Of a stretch of DNA of 17,242 bases, positions 7,015 to 14,584 are shown in pieces. The stretch covers positions 1 to 17,242 of the forward strand of contig CAYOXD010000062.1 of NCBI GenBank assembly GCA_964407825.1, written 5' to 3'. The stretch comes from CAYOXD01 sp964407825 (GTDB lineage: Bacteria > Desulfobacterota > Desulfobacteria > Desulfobacterales > JAFDDL01). The position numbers and the translations under genes were made by a program. The notes under the pieces are model-generated. The model did no database searches. It was not told where the DNA came from and saw only the letters and a program-made list of their open reading frames with translations. Each line of letters begins with the position of its first letter. Positions within the stretch are counted from its first letter, which is position 1.

Positions 7015-8394
7015 TCACTCGAATATCTTGCCGGGATTCAGTATCCCCCGGGGATCGAAGAGGGACTTGATCTCCTTCATGAGCCGGATCTCAATGGGGC
7101 CGATTTCCCGGCTGAAATAGGCCGCCTTGGTGGTACCGATGCCGTGTTCGCCCGAAATCGTTCCCCCGAGGGCCAGGGTATAGTCAAACAGGGCATCGAG
7201 CGCGGCCTGCGCCCGGGCCATATCCCTTTCCACCCGTTTATCCAGCATGATATGAAAATGGATGTTCCCGTCGCCCGCGTGACCGAAGCTGGCCATGGTG
7301 AGGCCCGTCTGTATCTTCAGGGCTTCGATCTTTCTCACCATGTCCGGTATGCGGCTGCGCGGAACCACGATGTCCTCATTGATCTTGTCCGGTCCGTACT
7401 GGTACATGGCCGCTGAGAGGGATTTGCGGGCCTTCCAGAGCGCCTCGGCCTCCGAGCGGTTGCGGGCCAGGACCGCCTCCAGGGCGCCCCTGGATTCGCA
7501 TAGCTGCTTGATTTCCCGGATTTCGCGGGCTGCCTGGTCCTTTTGCCCGTCGACTTCAATGATGAGAAGGGCGCCTGCATCCACCGGCAGGCCGGCATGC
7601 AGATAGGCTTCGGCGCAGCGGATGGAGGCCTTGTCCATGTACTCGATGGCCCTGGGGACCCAACCCGCGCGGATGATGGCCGACACGGTCTCTGCGGCAC
7701 TTTCCATCCGCTGGAACACCACCTTCAACGTCTCGACGGATTCGGGTTTGGGGATTAGCCGCAGGGCCATTCGGGTGATGACCCCCAGGGTTCCCTCGGA
7801 GCCGACCATGAGCCGGGTCAGATCGTATCCCACCACCCCCTTGGTGGTCGTGACCCCCGTGCGGATGCGCTCTCCTGTTCCGATAACCGCCTCCAGACCC
7901 AGCACGTAGTCCCGGGTGACACCATATTTAACTGCCCGGGGGCCCCCTGCGCACTCTCCCAGGTTGCCCCCCAGGGTTGAAAACTCGGCGCTGGAAGGGT
8001 CCGGTGGATAGCACAGTCCGAGCCTTTCCACCGCCTCGTGAAGGGCGCCGGTGACAACGCCCGGCTCCGCGTGGGCCACCAGGTTTTCCGTGTCGATTTG
8101 AAGGATGCGGTTGAGGCGGCTGGTAACCAGAACCACGCCGCCCCTGACTGCCAGTGCGCCGCCCGTGGTGCCGGTACCGCTGCCCCGGACGATGACGGGA
8201 AAGTTTTCCTGGTTGGCCAGCTTGATGATGCCGGCGACCTGGCGGGCGCTGTCCGGAAACACCACCGCATCGGGCAGATGCACCTGCCGGGTGGCATCAT
8301 AGGCATAACAGGCGAGATCTTCCGGTGCGCTGGAGCAGTGGCCTTTGCCGACCTGCCTTTCGAGCATCCGGTATACGCGCTTATCGAGGGGCAT
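7015..8394 (-). CDS. glcD: FAD-linked oxidase, glycolate/D-lactate dehydrogenase GlcD type
   Basis: A flavoprotein of the GlcD/D-lactate-dehydrogenase family, oxidising a 2-hydroxy acid (glycolate, D-lactate or similar) with FAD. The 459-residue protein has the PCMH FAD-binding domain with VRGSGTGTTGGA (69-80), HAEPGVVTG (108-116), the pyrophosphate-binding segment STLGGNLGECAGG (139-151) and VGSEGTLG (197-204). The C-terminal FAD-oxidase domain has GHAGDGNIHFH (371-381) and SGEHGIGTTKAAY (414-426), and ends DPRGILNPGKIFE as in the family. It starts 12 nt after the dnaA stop on the same strand, with only a weak ribosome site, and may share its transcript. No Fe-S partner (GlcF) or electron-transfer flavoprotein gene is visible beside it, so its acceptor is unknown. 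Confidence 0.92.
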   Translation of the reverse strand: MPLDKRVYRMLERQVGKGHCSSAPEDLACYAYDATRQVHLPDAVVFPDSARQVAGIIKLANQENFPVIVRGSGTGTTGGALAVRGGVVLVTSRLNRILQIDTENLVAHAEPGVVTGALHEAVERLGLCYPPDPSSAEFSTLGGNLGECAGGPRAVKYGVTRDYVLGLEAVIGTGERIRTGVTTTKGVVGYDLTRLMVGSEGTLGVITRMALRLIPKPESVETLKVVFQRMESAAETVSAIIRAGWVPRAIEYMDKASIRCAEAYLHAGLPVDAGALLIIEVDGQKDQAAREIREIKQLCESRGALEAVLARNRSEAEALWKARKSLSAAMYQYGPDKINEDIVVPRSRIPDMVRKIEALKIQTGLTMASFGHAGDGNIHFHIMLDKRVERDMARAQAALDALFDYTLALGGTISGEHGIGTTKAAYFSREIGPIEIRLMKEIKSLFDPRGILNPGKIFE

Positions 8395-8406
8395 GACGGA
8401 TCATAT

Positions 8407-9762
8407 TCAAAAGGTGCCGTGTTCCAGTTTGTCGCTCAGGTAACGGACCTGCTGTTTCAGGACACTGTTTTCCTTGATCCCTGTTTCCACGGTGTGGATG
8501 GCGTGGATGACAGTGGCATGATAGCGGTTGAAGCTCTTTCCGATGGCCTGAAGCGGCAAGTCCGTGAATTTGCGTGACAAAAACATAGCGATTTGCCGAG
8601 GGCGCGCGATTTGCTGCTTCCGGGATTTGGAAGTGATTTCCTTGGCCGTGATGCTGAATTGCTTGCAGACGAGTTCCTTGATGGTATCGACCGTGATGGC
8701 CTTGTGCTGACTGACGATATGCTTGACCACACTTTCCGCAAGGTTCAGATCGATTTTTTTGCTCAGCAGGGAGGACTTGGCGGAAACGCCGATGAGACCG
8801 CTCTCAAGCTGCCGGACGTTTTCGGCAAGCTCTCCTGCCAGATAATGGAGGACCTCCATGGGGACAGTGACGCCCTTTCCCTTGGCCTTCTTTTCGAGGA
8901 TGCGGACCCGGGTCCGGAAATTGGGAGTTTCGATTCGGGTGATCAGGCCCGAGGAGAGCCGGGAGCGGAGCTGGTCCGAAATCTTCGGGATTTCCGCCGG
9001 TGCAAAGCAGCTGGAGAAGATGATCTTCTTTCCCGTATCGCTCAGGTAATCCAGAGTGGCGGAAAGTTCGTCCTGGGTGCGGCTCTTGCCGCTGAGGAAG
9101 TGGACATCCTCCAGGAGCAGCGTGTCGCATTGATCCCGATATTTTTTCTTGAACTTGCCGATATCATCCTGACGCAGGGCCTGGACCATTTCGTTGGTGA
9201 AGTCCTCGGCGGTCATATAGAATACCCGTTCCTGGGGCCTTTCCTTGAGGATGTGGTGCCCGACGGCTTGGGACAGATGACTCTTTCCCATGCCCGTTTG
9301 GGACAGCAGCATCAGGGCGTGCTGTTCCGTTCGAATGTGGGTGGCGTGGGCCAGGGCGGCACTGAAGGCGAAATCGTTGTTCGTGCCCACCACAAACTGG
9401 TCGAAGGTGAAATCACGGCGTAACAGCCGGCCGCTGAAGGGTTTCAGCCGCATATTGGGAAGATCCAACTGCACCGGTGGTTTCGGGGGCCTGGCCGCTG
9501 CGCCGGCCTCGGCTTTTTGCTTGTTTTTCTTCACCTCAACCTGTAACTTCATAGTCTTTCCCGAGAGGGTTTCCCACTCGGCCAGGATCAGGTCGGCGAA
9601 TTGATCCAGCAGACGCTTTTTCAGATACGCATTCGGGACGGTGAGCACGAGCTGATCGCCGTCCGTCCCGCCCCATTCGATGGGGTCTATCCACATCTTG
9701 TAAGCGTGGGCAGGGAGCTGTTCTTGGCAGGCGATCTTGGTTTTCTGAAATAGTGCGTTCAT
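8407..9762 (-). CDS. dnaA: Chromosomal replication initiator DnaA, divergent in P-loop and DNA-binding motif
   Basis: DnaA binds origin boxes, melts the origin and loads DnaB. The 451-residue length is normal. Domain I covers about 1-75 (ACQEQLPAHAYKMWIDPI), a Lys/Pro/Ala linker 76-105, the AAA+ domain about 115-330 and domain IV about 355-451. Walker A reads SQTGMGKS (154-161), where most DnaA proteins have GGxGxGKT. Walker B is LLLEDVHF (215-222). QLRSRLSSGL (264-273) keeps the box VII arginine, and ENVRQLESGL (314-323) is the sensor II region. In domain IV RPRQIAMFLSR is normal, but the usual FGGRDHTTV is FNRYHATV (411-418), one residue shorter. No clear ribosome site is seen; ATG 9762 fits the family N-terminus. 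The divergent gene is pdxA. Confidence 0.93.
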   Translation of the reverse strand: MNALFQKTKIACQEQLPAHAYKMWIDPIEWGGTDGDQLVLTVPNAYLKKRLLDQFADLILAEWETLSGKTMKLQVEVKKNKQKAEAGAAARPPKPPVQLDLPNMRLKPFSGRLLRRDFTFDQFVVGTNNDFAFSAALAHATHIRTEQHALMLLSQTGMGKSHLSQAVGHHILKERPQERVFYMTAEDFTNEMVQALRQDDIGKFKKKYRDQCDTLLLEDVHFLSGKSRTQDELSATLDYLSDTGKKIIFSSCFAPAEIPKISDQLRSRLSSGLITRIETPNFRTRVRILEKKAKGKGVTVPMEVLHYLAGELAENVRQLESGLIGVSAKSSLLSKKIDLNLAESVVKHIVSQHKAITVDTIKELVCKQFSITAKEITSKSRKQQIARPRQIAMFLSRKFTDLPLQAIGKSFNRYHATVIHAIHTVETGIKENSVLKQQVRYLSDKLEHGTF

Positions 9763-10266
9763 TGGTTCTAAATCGCTTTCGCTTAGAAGATGATTAATAT
9801 TCCGTTGCCGATGGCAATATGATTGCGATTGAAAGCTTAAAATTTTTAATTTGGAAGGATGCCGATGAATTATCGTCGTTTTTTGCGTTGAACAACTGGC
9901 TTCTACGGGAAGCGGCGAAAAGAGTCAATCCTGAATAATCCGGGTTTGTGAGGGCTGTGTTAGCCACTTATGAACAATGTTTAACTTGCTGATTGCAATT
10001 GTAAAAATTTATAATTAACATGGCAGGCCTGAAGGATTAAGGCCCTGTTGGCTACGGATTTTCCTTAGGGATTTTAAGCAGATCGGAGTTGATGAACGGC
10101 TTTTTGACAAATTGCTTAAGTCTTATTACCTCTTATTTTTGACGAATATCGACAATTTTTAACGAGGCTGTTTTCTGGGGGAGCCCGGAACCCGGCATGA
10201 AGTTTGCTGTGCCAGGAGGCAAAACATTCCCCGGAAACGAGTCATTTATATTGGGGAGGCTCGGGG
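9763..10266. other. AT-rich gene-free region between dnaA and pdxA, candidate replication origin / dnaA promoter region
   Basis: No gene can be read in these 504 bases, which are much more AT-rich than their surroundings. Two stretches stand out: 9979-10020 (33 of 42 A/T) and 10101-10162 (47 of 62 A/T), the latter with TCTTATT repeated at 10121 and 10131. TTATGAACA at 9968-9976 differs from DnaA box TTATNCACA at one base; no perfect box is present. Inverted repeats lie at 9805-9817 (TTGCC/GGCAA) and 9837-9849 (TTAAAA/TTTTAA). A perfect TATAAT at 10010-10015 on the plus strand, with a weak TTGCTG 18 nt upstream, could drive pdxA. Position beside dnaA and base composition suggest an origin; this is inference. 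Confidence 0.4.
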
Positions 10267-11280
10267 ATGGGCGGGACAAAGGAACGGCCGGTGATCGGGG
10301 TTACCATGGGCGATCCGGTGGGGATCGGTCCGGAAATCCTTATCAAGGCCTTCGAGGAGGGCGGACTCTACGAGCTTTGCCGTCCCCTGGTGCTGGGGGA
10401 CCTGGGGTGGTTGAAGGCTTCGTCCTCCGCCCTGGGCAGCCGGTTGGCGTTCAATCCCGTGACGGCGCCAGGGGAAGGGCGCTATACGAGAGGAACGATG
10501 GATGTATTGACCGTATCCCGGCTGGCGACGGAGCGCATCGGCTGGGGCCGGCCGACCCCGGAAACCGGGCGGGCCATGGTGGCTTACATCGAACGGGCCG
10601 CGGATCTCGCCCTCGAAGGAACGCTGGCGGGCATGGTCACCTGCCCCATCAACAAGAAGGCCCTGGCCGGCACCGGCGTTGCGTTTCCGGGGCATACGGA
10701 GCTCTTGGCCCAGCGCACCGGCGCCCGCCGGGTGGTCATGATGCTGGCAGGGCCGCGTCTGCGCGTGTCCCTCGTGACGATTCACATGGCTCTCTCCCGC
10801 GTGCCGCAGGTTCTGAGCGAAGAGAACATCCTTGAGACCATCCACATCACCGTCAGCGCTCTCCGGGACCGATTCGGCTTGGCGGTGCCCAGGGTGGCCG
10901 TGGCGGGCCTAAACCCCCACGCCGGCGAGGAGGGCCTCTTCGGGGACGAGGAGCCGCGTCTGATCCAGCCTGCCGTCGAGGCGGCCCGACGGGACGGCAT
11001 GGATGTCACGGGGCCCTTTCCACCGGATACGGTGTTTTACCATGCCGCAGCCGGTCGATATGACGCGGTGGTGTGTATGTATCATGACCAGGGGCTCATT
11101 CCCTTCAAGCTCCTTCATTTCGAGGAGGGGGTCAATACGACCCTGGGGCTTCCCATCATACGGACCTCAGTGGATCACGGCACGGCATACGATATTGCCG
11201 GGACGGGCCGGGCGGATCCCAAGAGCCTGCAGGCGGCCATTCGGATGGCGGCCGTTCAGGCCGGGCATCTTCGAAAATGA
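10267..11280 (+). CDS. pdxA: 4-hydroxythreonine-4-phosphate dehydrogenase
   Basis: PdxA oxidises 4-phosphohydroxy-L-threonine with NAD+ in the DXP-dependent route to pyridoxal 5'-phosphate. The 337-residue protein has normal length. Key motifs: GVTMGDPVGIGPE (11-23), TCPINKKAL (125-133), FPGHTELLA (140-148), GLNPHAGEEGLFG (214-226) and YHDQGLIPFKLLHFEEGVN (272-290), followed by RTSVDHGTAYDIAG. His173, His218 and His273 have the same 45- and 55-residue spacing as the E. coli metal ligands His166, His211 and His266. The frame extends to 10204, but ATG 10267 follows GGGGAGG (10253-10259) and gives the family start. The stop overlaps the uvrA start as ATGA, so the two are probably translationally coupled. 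Confidence 0.96.
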   Translation: MGGTKERPVIGVTMGDPVGIGPEILIKAFEEGGLYELCRPLVLGDLGWLKASSSALGSRLAFNPVTAPGEGRYTRGTMDVLTVSRLATERIGWGRPTPETGRAMVAYIERAADLALEGTLAGMVTCPINKKALAGTGVAFPGHTELLAQRTGARRVVMMLAGPRLRVSLVTIHMALSRVPQVLSEENILETIHITVSALRDRFGLAVPRVAVAGLNPHAGEEGLFGDEEPRLIQPAVEAARRDGMDVTGPFPPDTVFYHAAAGRYDAVVCMYHDQGLIPFKLLHFEEGVNTTLGLPIIRTSVDHGTAYDIAGTGRADPKSLQAAIRMAAVQAGHLRK

Positions 11281-14120
11281 GCGCTTCGGGCACGATTCTC
11301 ATCCGCGGTGCCAGGCAGCACAATTTAAAGGGGATCGACGTGGATATCCCCCGCAATGCCCTGGTGGTGGTGACGGGCCTTTCCGGTTCCGGTAAATCGA
11401 GTCTGGCCTTCGACACCCTCTATGCCGAGGGGCAACGCCGGTATGTGGAATCCCTCAGTGCCTATGCCCGGCAGTTCTTGGAGCGGCTGGAAAAACCGGA
11501 TGCGGACCTCATCGAGGGGCTCTCGCCCGCCATTGCCATCGAGCAGAAGACAGCCGGTCACAACCCGCGCTCCACGGTGGGAACCGTAACGGAGATTTAC
11601 GACTACCTGAGGCTTCTTTACGCCCGGGTGGGCATCGCCCACTGTCACCGATGCGGCGGTCCCATCGCCGCCCAGAGCCTGGATCAGATGATGGACCGGA
11701 TCATGGGCCTGGCAGAGGGGACGCGGTTCATCCTCTACTCTCCACTGGAACCGGTGGGAAGGGGGGGCTATGAAAAGCGGGTTCGACGCCTTCGGCGCGA
11801 GGGGTTCGCCCGCCTCCGGGTGGACGGGCGGGTTTATGATATCGAGGCGGTACCCGCCTTGGCGGGCAAGGCCGCCGAGCCCTCCCTGGAACTGGTGGTG
11901 GACCGGCTCATCGTCAAGCCCGGCATCGGCAATCGGCTGGCCGACTCCCTGGAACTGGCCCTGGCCCAGTCCGGTGGACGAGCTCTCATTGAAATTCAGA
12001 AGGATGCCGATGGCCGCGGCGGGGCAGAGCCCCTTTCATTTAGTGAAAAGGCGGTCTGCCCCACCTGCGGGGTCAGCTATCCGGAATTTACCCCTGCCAG
12101 CTTCTCCTTTAATTCCCCCCATGGCGCCTGCCCGGGATGCGATGGCCTGGGGGTTACCACCGAATTCGATCCCGAGCTCATTTTTCCGAACCCTCGGCTC
12201 ACCCTGCGCCTGGGGGCCGCGGCTCCCTGGGCCGGTCGCAACTCCGTCCATTTTATGGAATTTCTGGAGGCCCTGACCGCCCATTACGGGGCCGATATTA
12301 ATACGCCGTACGGGGCTCTGCCGGAACGGCTGAAACAGGTGCTGCTGCATGGATCCGGGGAGACACAGATTCCCTTTTCCTATGAGGGCAAGGCGCGCCG
12401 CTACCGTCACGCCAAACCCTTCGAGGGGATCATCCCCAACCTGAGGCGGCGGTATCGGGAAACCGATTCTCCCAAAATCAGGGAGGAGATCACCCGGTTC
12501 ATGAATTTTTGCCCCTGCTCCCAATGCGGAGGCGCGAAGTTGAACCCCGCCGGCAGGTCCGTGAAGGTGGCGGGCGTGGCGATCCACGAGCTGTCGGCCA
12601 TGTCGATCGCAGAGGCGTCCGGGTTCTTTGCTCGGCTTTCCCTGCCCGGAAAGCAGGGGGCCGTTGCCCGGACCATCATTAAGGAGGTCGTGGCCAGGCT
12701 CGGATTTCTGGAGAACGTGGGGCTTTCCTACCTGACCCTGGACCGTTCGGCCCAAACCCTGTCCGGTGGCGAGAGCCAGCGGATCCGACTCGCCACCCAG
12801 ATCGGTTCCAAGCTCACAGGCGTTCTCTATGTCCTGGATGAGCCAAGCATCGGTCTTCATCAGCGGGACAACCTGCGCCTCCTTGATACCCTTGTGCAGA
12901 TGCGCGATTTGGGCAACACGGTACTGGTGGTGGAGCATGACGAAACCACCATCCGCTCCTGTGATTACGTGATCGACATGGGGCCGGGGGCGGGCGTCAA
13001 CGGTGGCCATCTCATGTATTCAGGCCCTCCGGAGGGCCTGATGGGGGCGGCAGGTTCCCTGACCGGCCAGTACCTCTCAGGCCAAAAACAGGTGCCGCTC
13101 CCGGAGGCAAGGCGATCCGGCAACGGGAAGCAGTTGTTCCTGGAGGGGGCATGCGAAAACAATCTGAAAGACATCGACGTCACTTTTCCCCTGGGAACCC
13201 TGACCTGCGTCACGGGGGTGTCAGGCTCAGGCAAGTCCAGCCTGGTGCTTGAAACCCTCTATCCCCTGGCGGCCCAGCACCTGTACCACTCCCCCGTTCG
13301 GGCAGGACGGCATCGTCGAATCTCTGGACTGGAACATATCGACAAGGTAGTGCACATCGATCAGAGCCCCATCGGCAAGACCCCCCGGTCCAACCCCGGC
13401 ACCTATACGGGGCTCTTTCTTCATATCCGGGATCTTTTCGCCAGAACCCCTGATGCCCGGATGCGCGGCTATAAATCCGGCCGCTTCAGCTTCAATGTCA
13501 AGGGGGGGCGGTGCGAGGCCTGTGGCGGGGACGGGATTCTGCGGATCGAGATGCACTTTCTGCCGGATGTCTATGTCACCTGCGATGTTTGCCATGGCAG
13601 GCGGTATAACCGGGAAACCCTCGAAATCCGTTACAAGGGAAAAACCATCGCCGAGGTCCTGGACATGACCATCAACCAGTGCCTGGCGTTTTTCGAAAAG
13701 ATCCGGGTAATCCGGGAAAAGCTTCAGACCCTGGTGGATGTGGGGGCGGGTTACATCAAGCTGGGGCAGTCCGCCGTTACGCTCTCGGGCGGAGAGGCCC
13801 AACGGATCAAGCTGGCCCGGGAGCTGAGCAAGCGCGCCACCGGCAGGACCCTGTATATCCTCGATGAGCCCACTTGCGGACTTCACATGGAGGATGTGCG
13901 AAAGCTCCTGCAGGTCCTGGGGCGGCTGGTGGATTCCGGAAACACCGTAATCGTCATCGAGCATAACCTGGATGTGATCAAATCGGCGGACCACGTCATC
14001 GATCTGGGGCCGGAGGGAGGACAGGCCGGCGGCGGTATCGTCGGATGCGGGACGCCCGAGGTTGTTGCCGCGGTGGAGGCGTCTCATACGGGCCGCTTCC
14101 TCAGCGCCTGTTTGAAATAA
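11277..14120 (+). CDS. uvrA: Excinuclease ABC subunit UvrA
   Basis: UvrA is the damage-sensing ATPase of nucleotide excision repair; with UvrB it scans DNA and hands over lesions for cutting by UvrC. At 947 residues it is a full-length, single-copy-type UvrA. It has two ABC ATPase modules: Walker A GLSGSGKSS (34-42) and GVSGSGKSS (647-655), signatures LSGGESQ (495-501) and LSGGEAQ (836-842), and Walker B LYVLDEPSIGLH and LYILDEPTCGLH. Zinc sites include CPTCG...CPGCDG in the first half and Cys746, Cys749, Cys769, Cys772 (CEACGGDG...CDVCHG) in the second. It overlaps pdxA by 4 nt. No LexA-type operator was recognised upstream. The bidirectional terminator starts at the base after its stop. Confidence 0.97.
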   Translation: MSASGTILIRGARQHNLKGIDVDIPRNALVVVTGLSGSGKSSLAFDTLYAEGQRRYVESLSAYARQFLERLEKPDADLIEGLSPAIAIEQKTAGHNPRSTVGTVTEIYDYLRLLYARVGIAHCHRCGGPIAAQSLDQMMDRIMGLAEGTRFILYSPLEPVGRGGYEKRVRRLRREGFARLRVDGRVYDIEAVPALAGKAAEPSLELVVDRLIVKPGIGNRLADSLELALAQSGGRALIEIQKDADGRGGAEPLSFSEKAVCPTCGVSYPEFTPASFSFNSPHGACPGCDGLGVTTEFDPELIFPNPRLTLRLGAAAPWAGRNSVHFMEFLEALTAHYGADINTPYGALPERLKQVLLHGSGETQIPFSYEGKARRYRHAKPFEGIIPNLRRRYRETDSPKIREEITRFMNFCPCSQCGGAKLNPAGRSVKVAGVAIHELSAMSIAEASGFFARLSLPGKQGAVARTIIKEVVARLGFLENVGLSYLTLDRSAQTLSGGESQRIRLATQIGSKLTGVLYVLDEPSIGLHQRDNLRLLDTLVQMRDLGNTVLVVEHDETTIRSCDYVIDMGPGAGVNGGHLMYSGPPEGLMGAAGSLTGQYLSGQKQVPLPEARRSGNGKQLFLEGACENNLKDIDVTFPLGTLTCVTGVSGSGKSSLVLETLYPLAAQHLYHSPVRAGRHRRISGLEHIDKVVHIDQSPIGKTPRSNPGTYTGLFLHIRDLFARTPDARMRGYKSGRFSFNVKGGRCEACGGDGILRIEMHFLPDVYVTCDVCHGRRYNRETLEIRYKGKTIAEVLDMTINQCLAFFEKIRVIREKLQTLVDVGAGYIKLGQSAVTLSGGEAQRIKLARELSKRATGRTLYILDEPTCGLHMEDVRKLLQVLGRLVDSGNTVIVIEHNLDVIKSADHVIDLGPEGGQAGGGIVGCGTPEVVAAVEASHTGRFLSACLK

Positions 14121-14160
14121 AAAAAGAGGCGGTGCCGATACATCGGCACCGCCTCTTTTT
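14121..14160. terminator. Bidirectional intrinsic terminator between uvrA and atpE
   Basis: A perfect 18-bp inverted repeat pairs 14121-14138 with 14143-14160 around loop TACA. The arms end in A5 and T5, so both transcripts finish with a GC-rich hairpin and U-run. It starts right after the uvrA stop and lies 21 nt from the atpE stop on the other strand, and can end both. Confidence 0.95.
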
Positions 14161-14181
14161 ACTTCAGTGGATCCAGGTGGA

Positions 14182-14481
14182 TCAGTGACCGGCGGCCGAG
14201 CTCAGGAGGCCAGCGATCGTGGATGCCTGGGGATGGGCGAAGATCAGGATCAGCGCGATAACCAGGGCATAAATACACAGGGACTCGATGAGCGCCAGAC
14301 CGATCAGCAGGGTAACCGTCACCTTACCGGAAGACTCGGGGTTCCGGGCGATTCCCTCAACGGCGGACTTAAGCCCCAGACCCTGTCCGATGCCGCAGCC
14401 AAAGGCTGCGATGGCGATACCGAAACCGGCGGCGGTGGCGCAGGCGATGAAGAATTGAAGTGCTTGTGCTTGTACTTGCAT
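14182..14481 (-). CDS. atpE: F-type ATP synthase subunit c (proteolipid)
   Basis: Subunit c forms the rotor ring of F0 in the inner membrane. The 99-residue hairpin has helix one (about 10-33) with the Gly-rich FGCGIGQG, loop VEGIARNPES (41-50) and helix two (about 56-82) with the ion-binding Glu66 in LIESLCIYALV. Gln33, Glu66, Ser67 and Tyr71 align with the Na+ ligand set of Ilyobacter tartaricus (Gln32, Glu65, Ser66, Tyr70), but Leu68 stands where Thr67 holds a water. Both ends carry short extra segments compared with 80-90-residue c subunits. ATG 14481 follows AAGGAGG (14493-14499). It is last in the block and 103 nt after atpB, a gap with no other gene. Confidence 0.96.
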   Translation of the reverse strand: MQVQAQALQFFIACATAAGFGIAIAAFGCGIGQGLGLKSAVEGIARNPESSGKVTVTLLIGLALIESLCIYALVIALILIFAHPQASTIAGLLSSAAGH

Positions 14482-14584
14482 GTTTACCTCTTCCTCCTTG
14501 TTAGAATGTATTGAATTTAGGCTTCTTCCAAAATCCCAATATCAGAAAAACGTAAAAAACTATCGTTTAGACGGCTATGCGTGA

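Noticed and set aside
10104..10128. TTGACA at 10104-10109 as a pdxA promoter
   Set aside because: The -35 is perfect but no acceptable -10 lies 16-18 nt downstream; the closest, TATTAC, is only 14 nt away.
10197..10835. Plus-strand frame of 212 codons overlapping pdxA
   Set aside because: It is a Gly/Arg-rich out-of-frame shadow; PdxA motifs are in the other frame with a good ribosome site.
12036..13010. Minus-strand open frame of 324 codons, and a second at 13227-14087, opposite uvrA
   Set aside because: Both are antisense to conserved UvrA domains and show no motifs.
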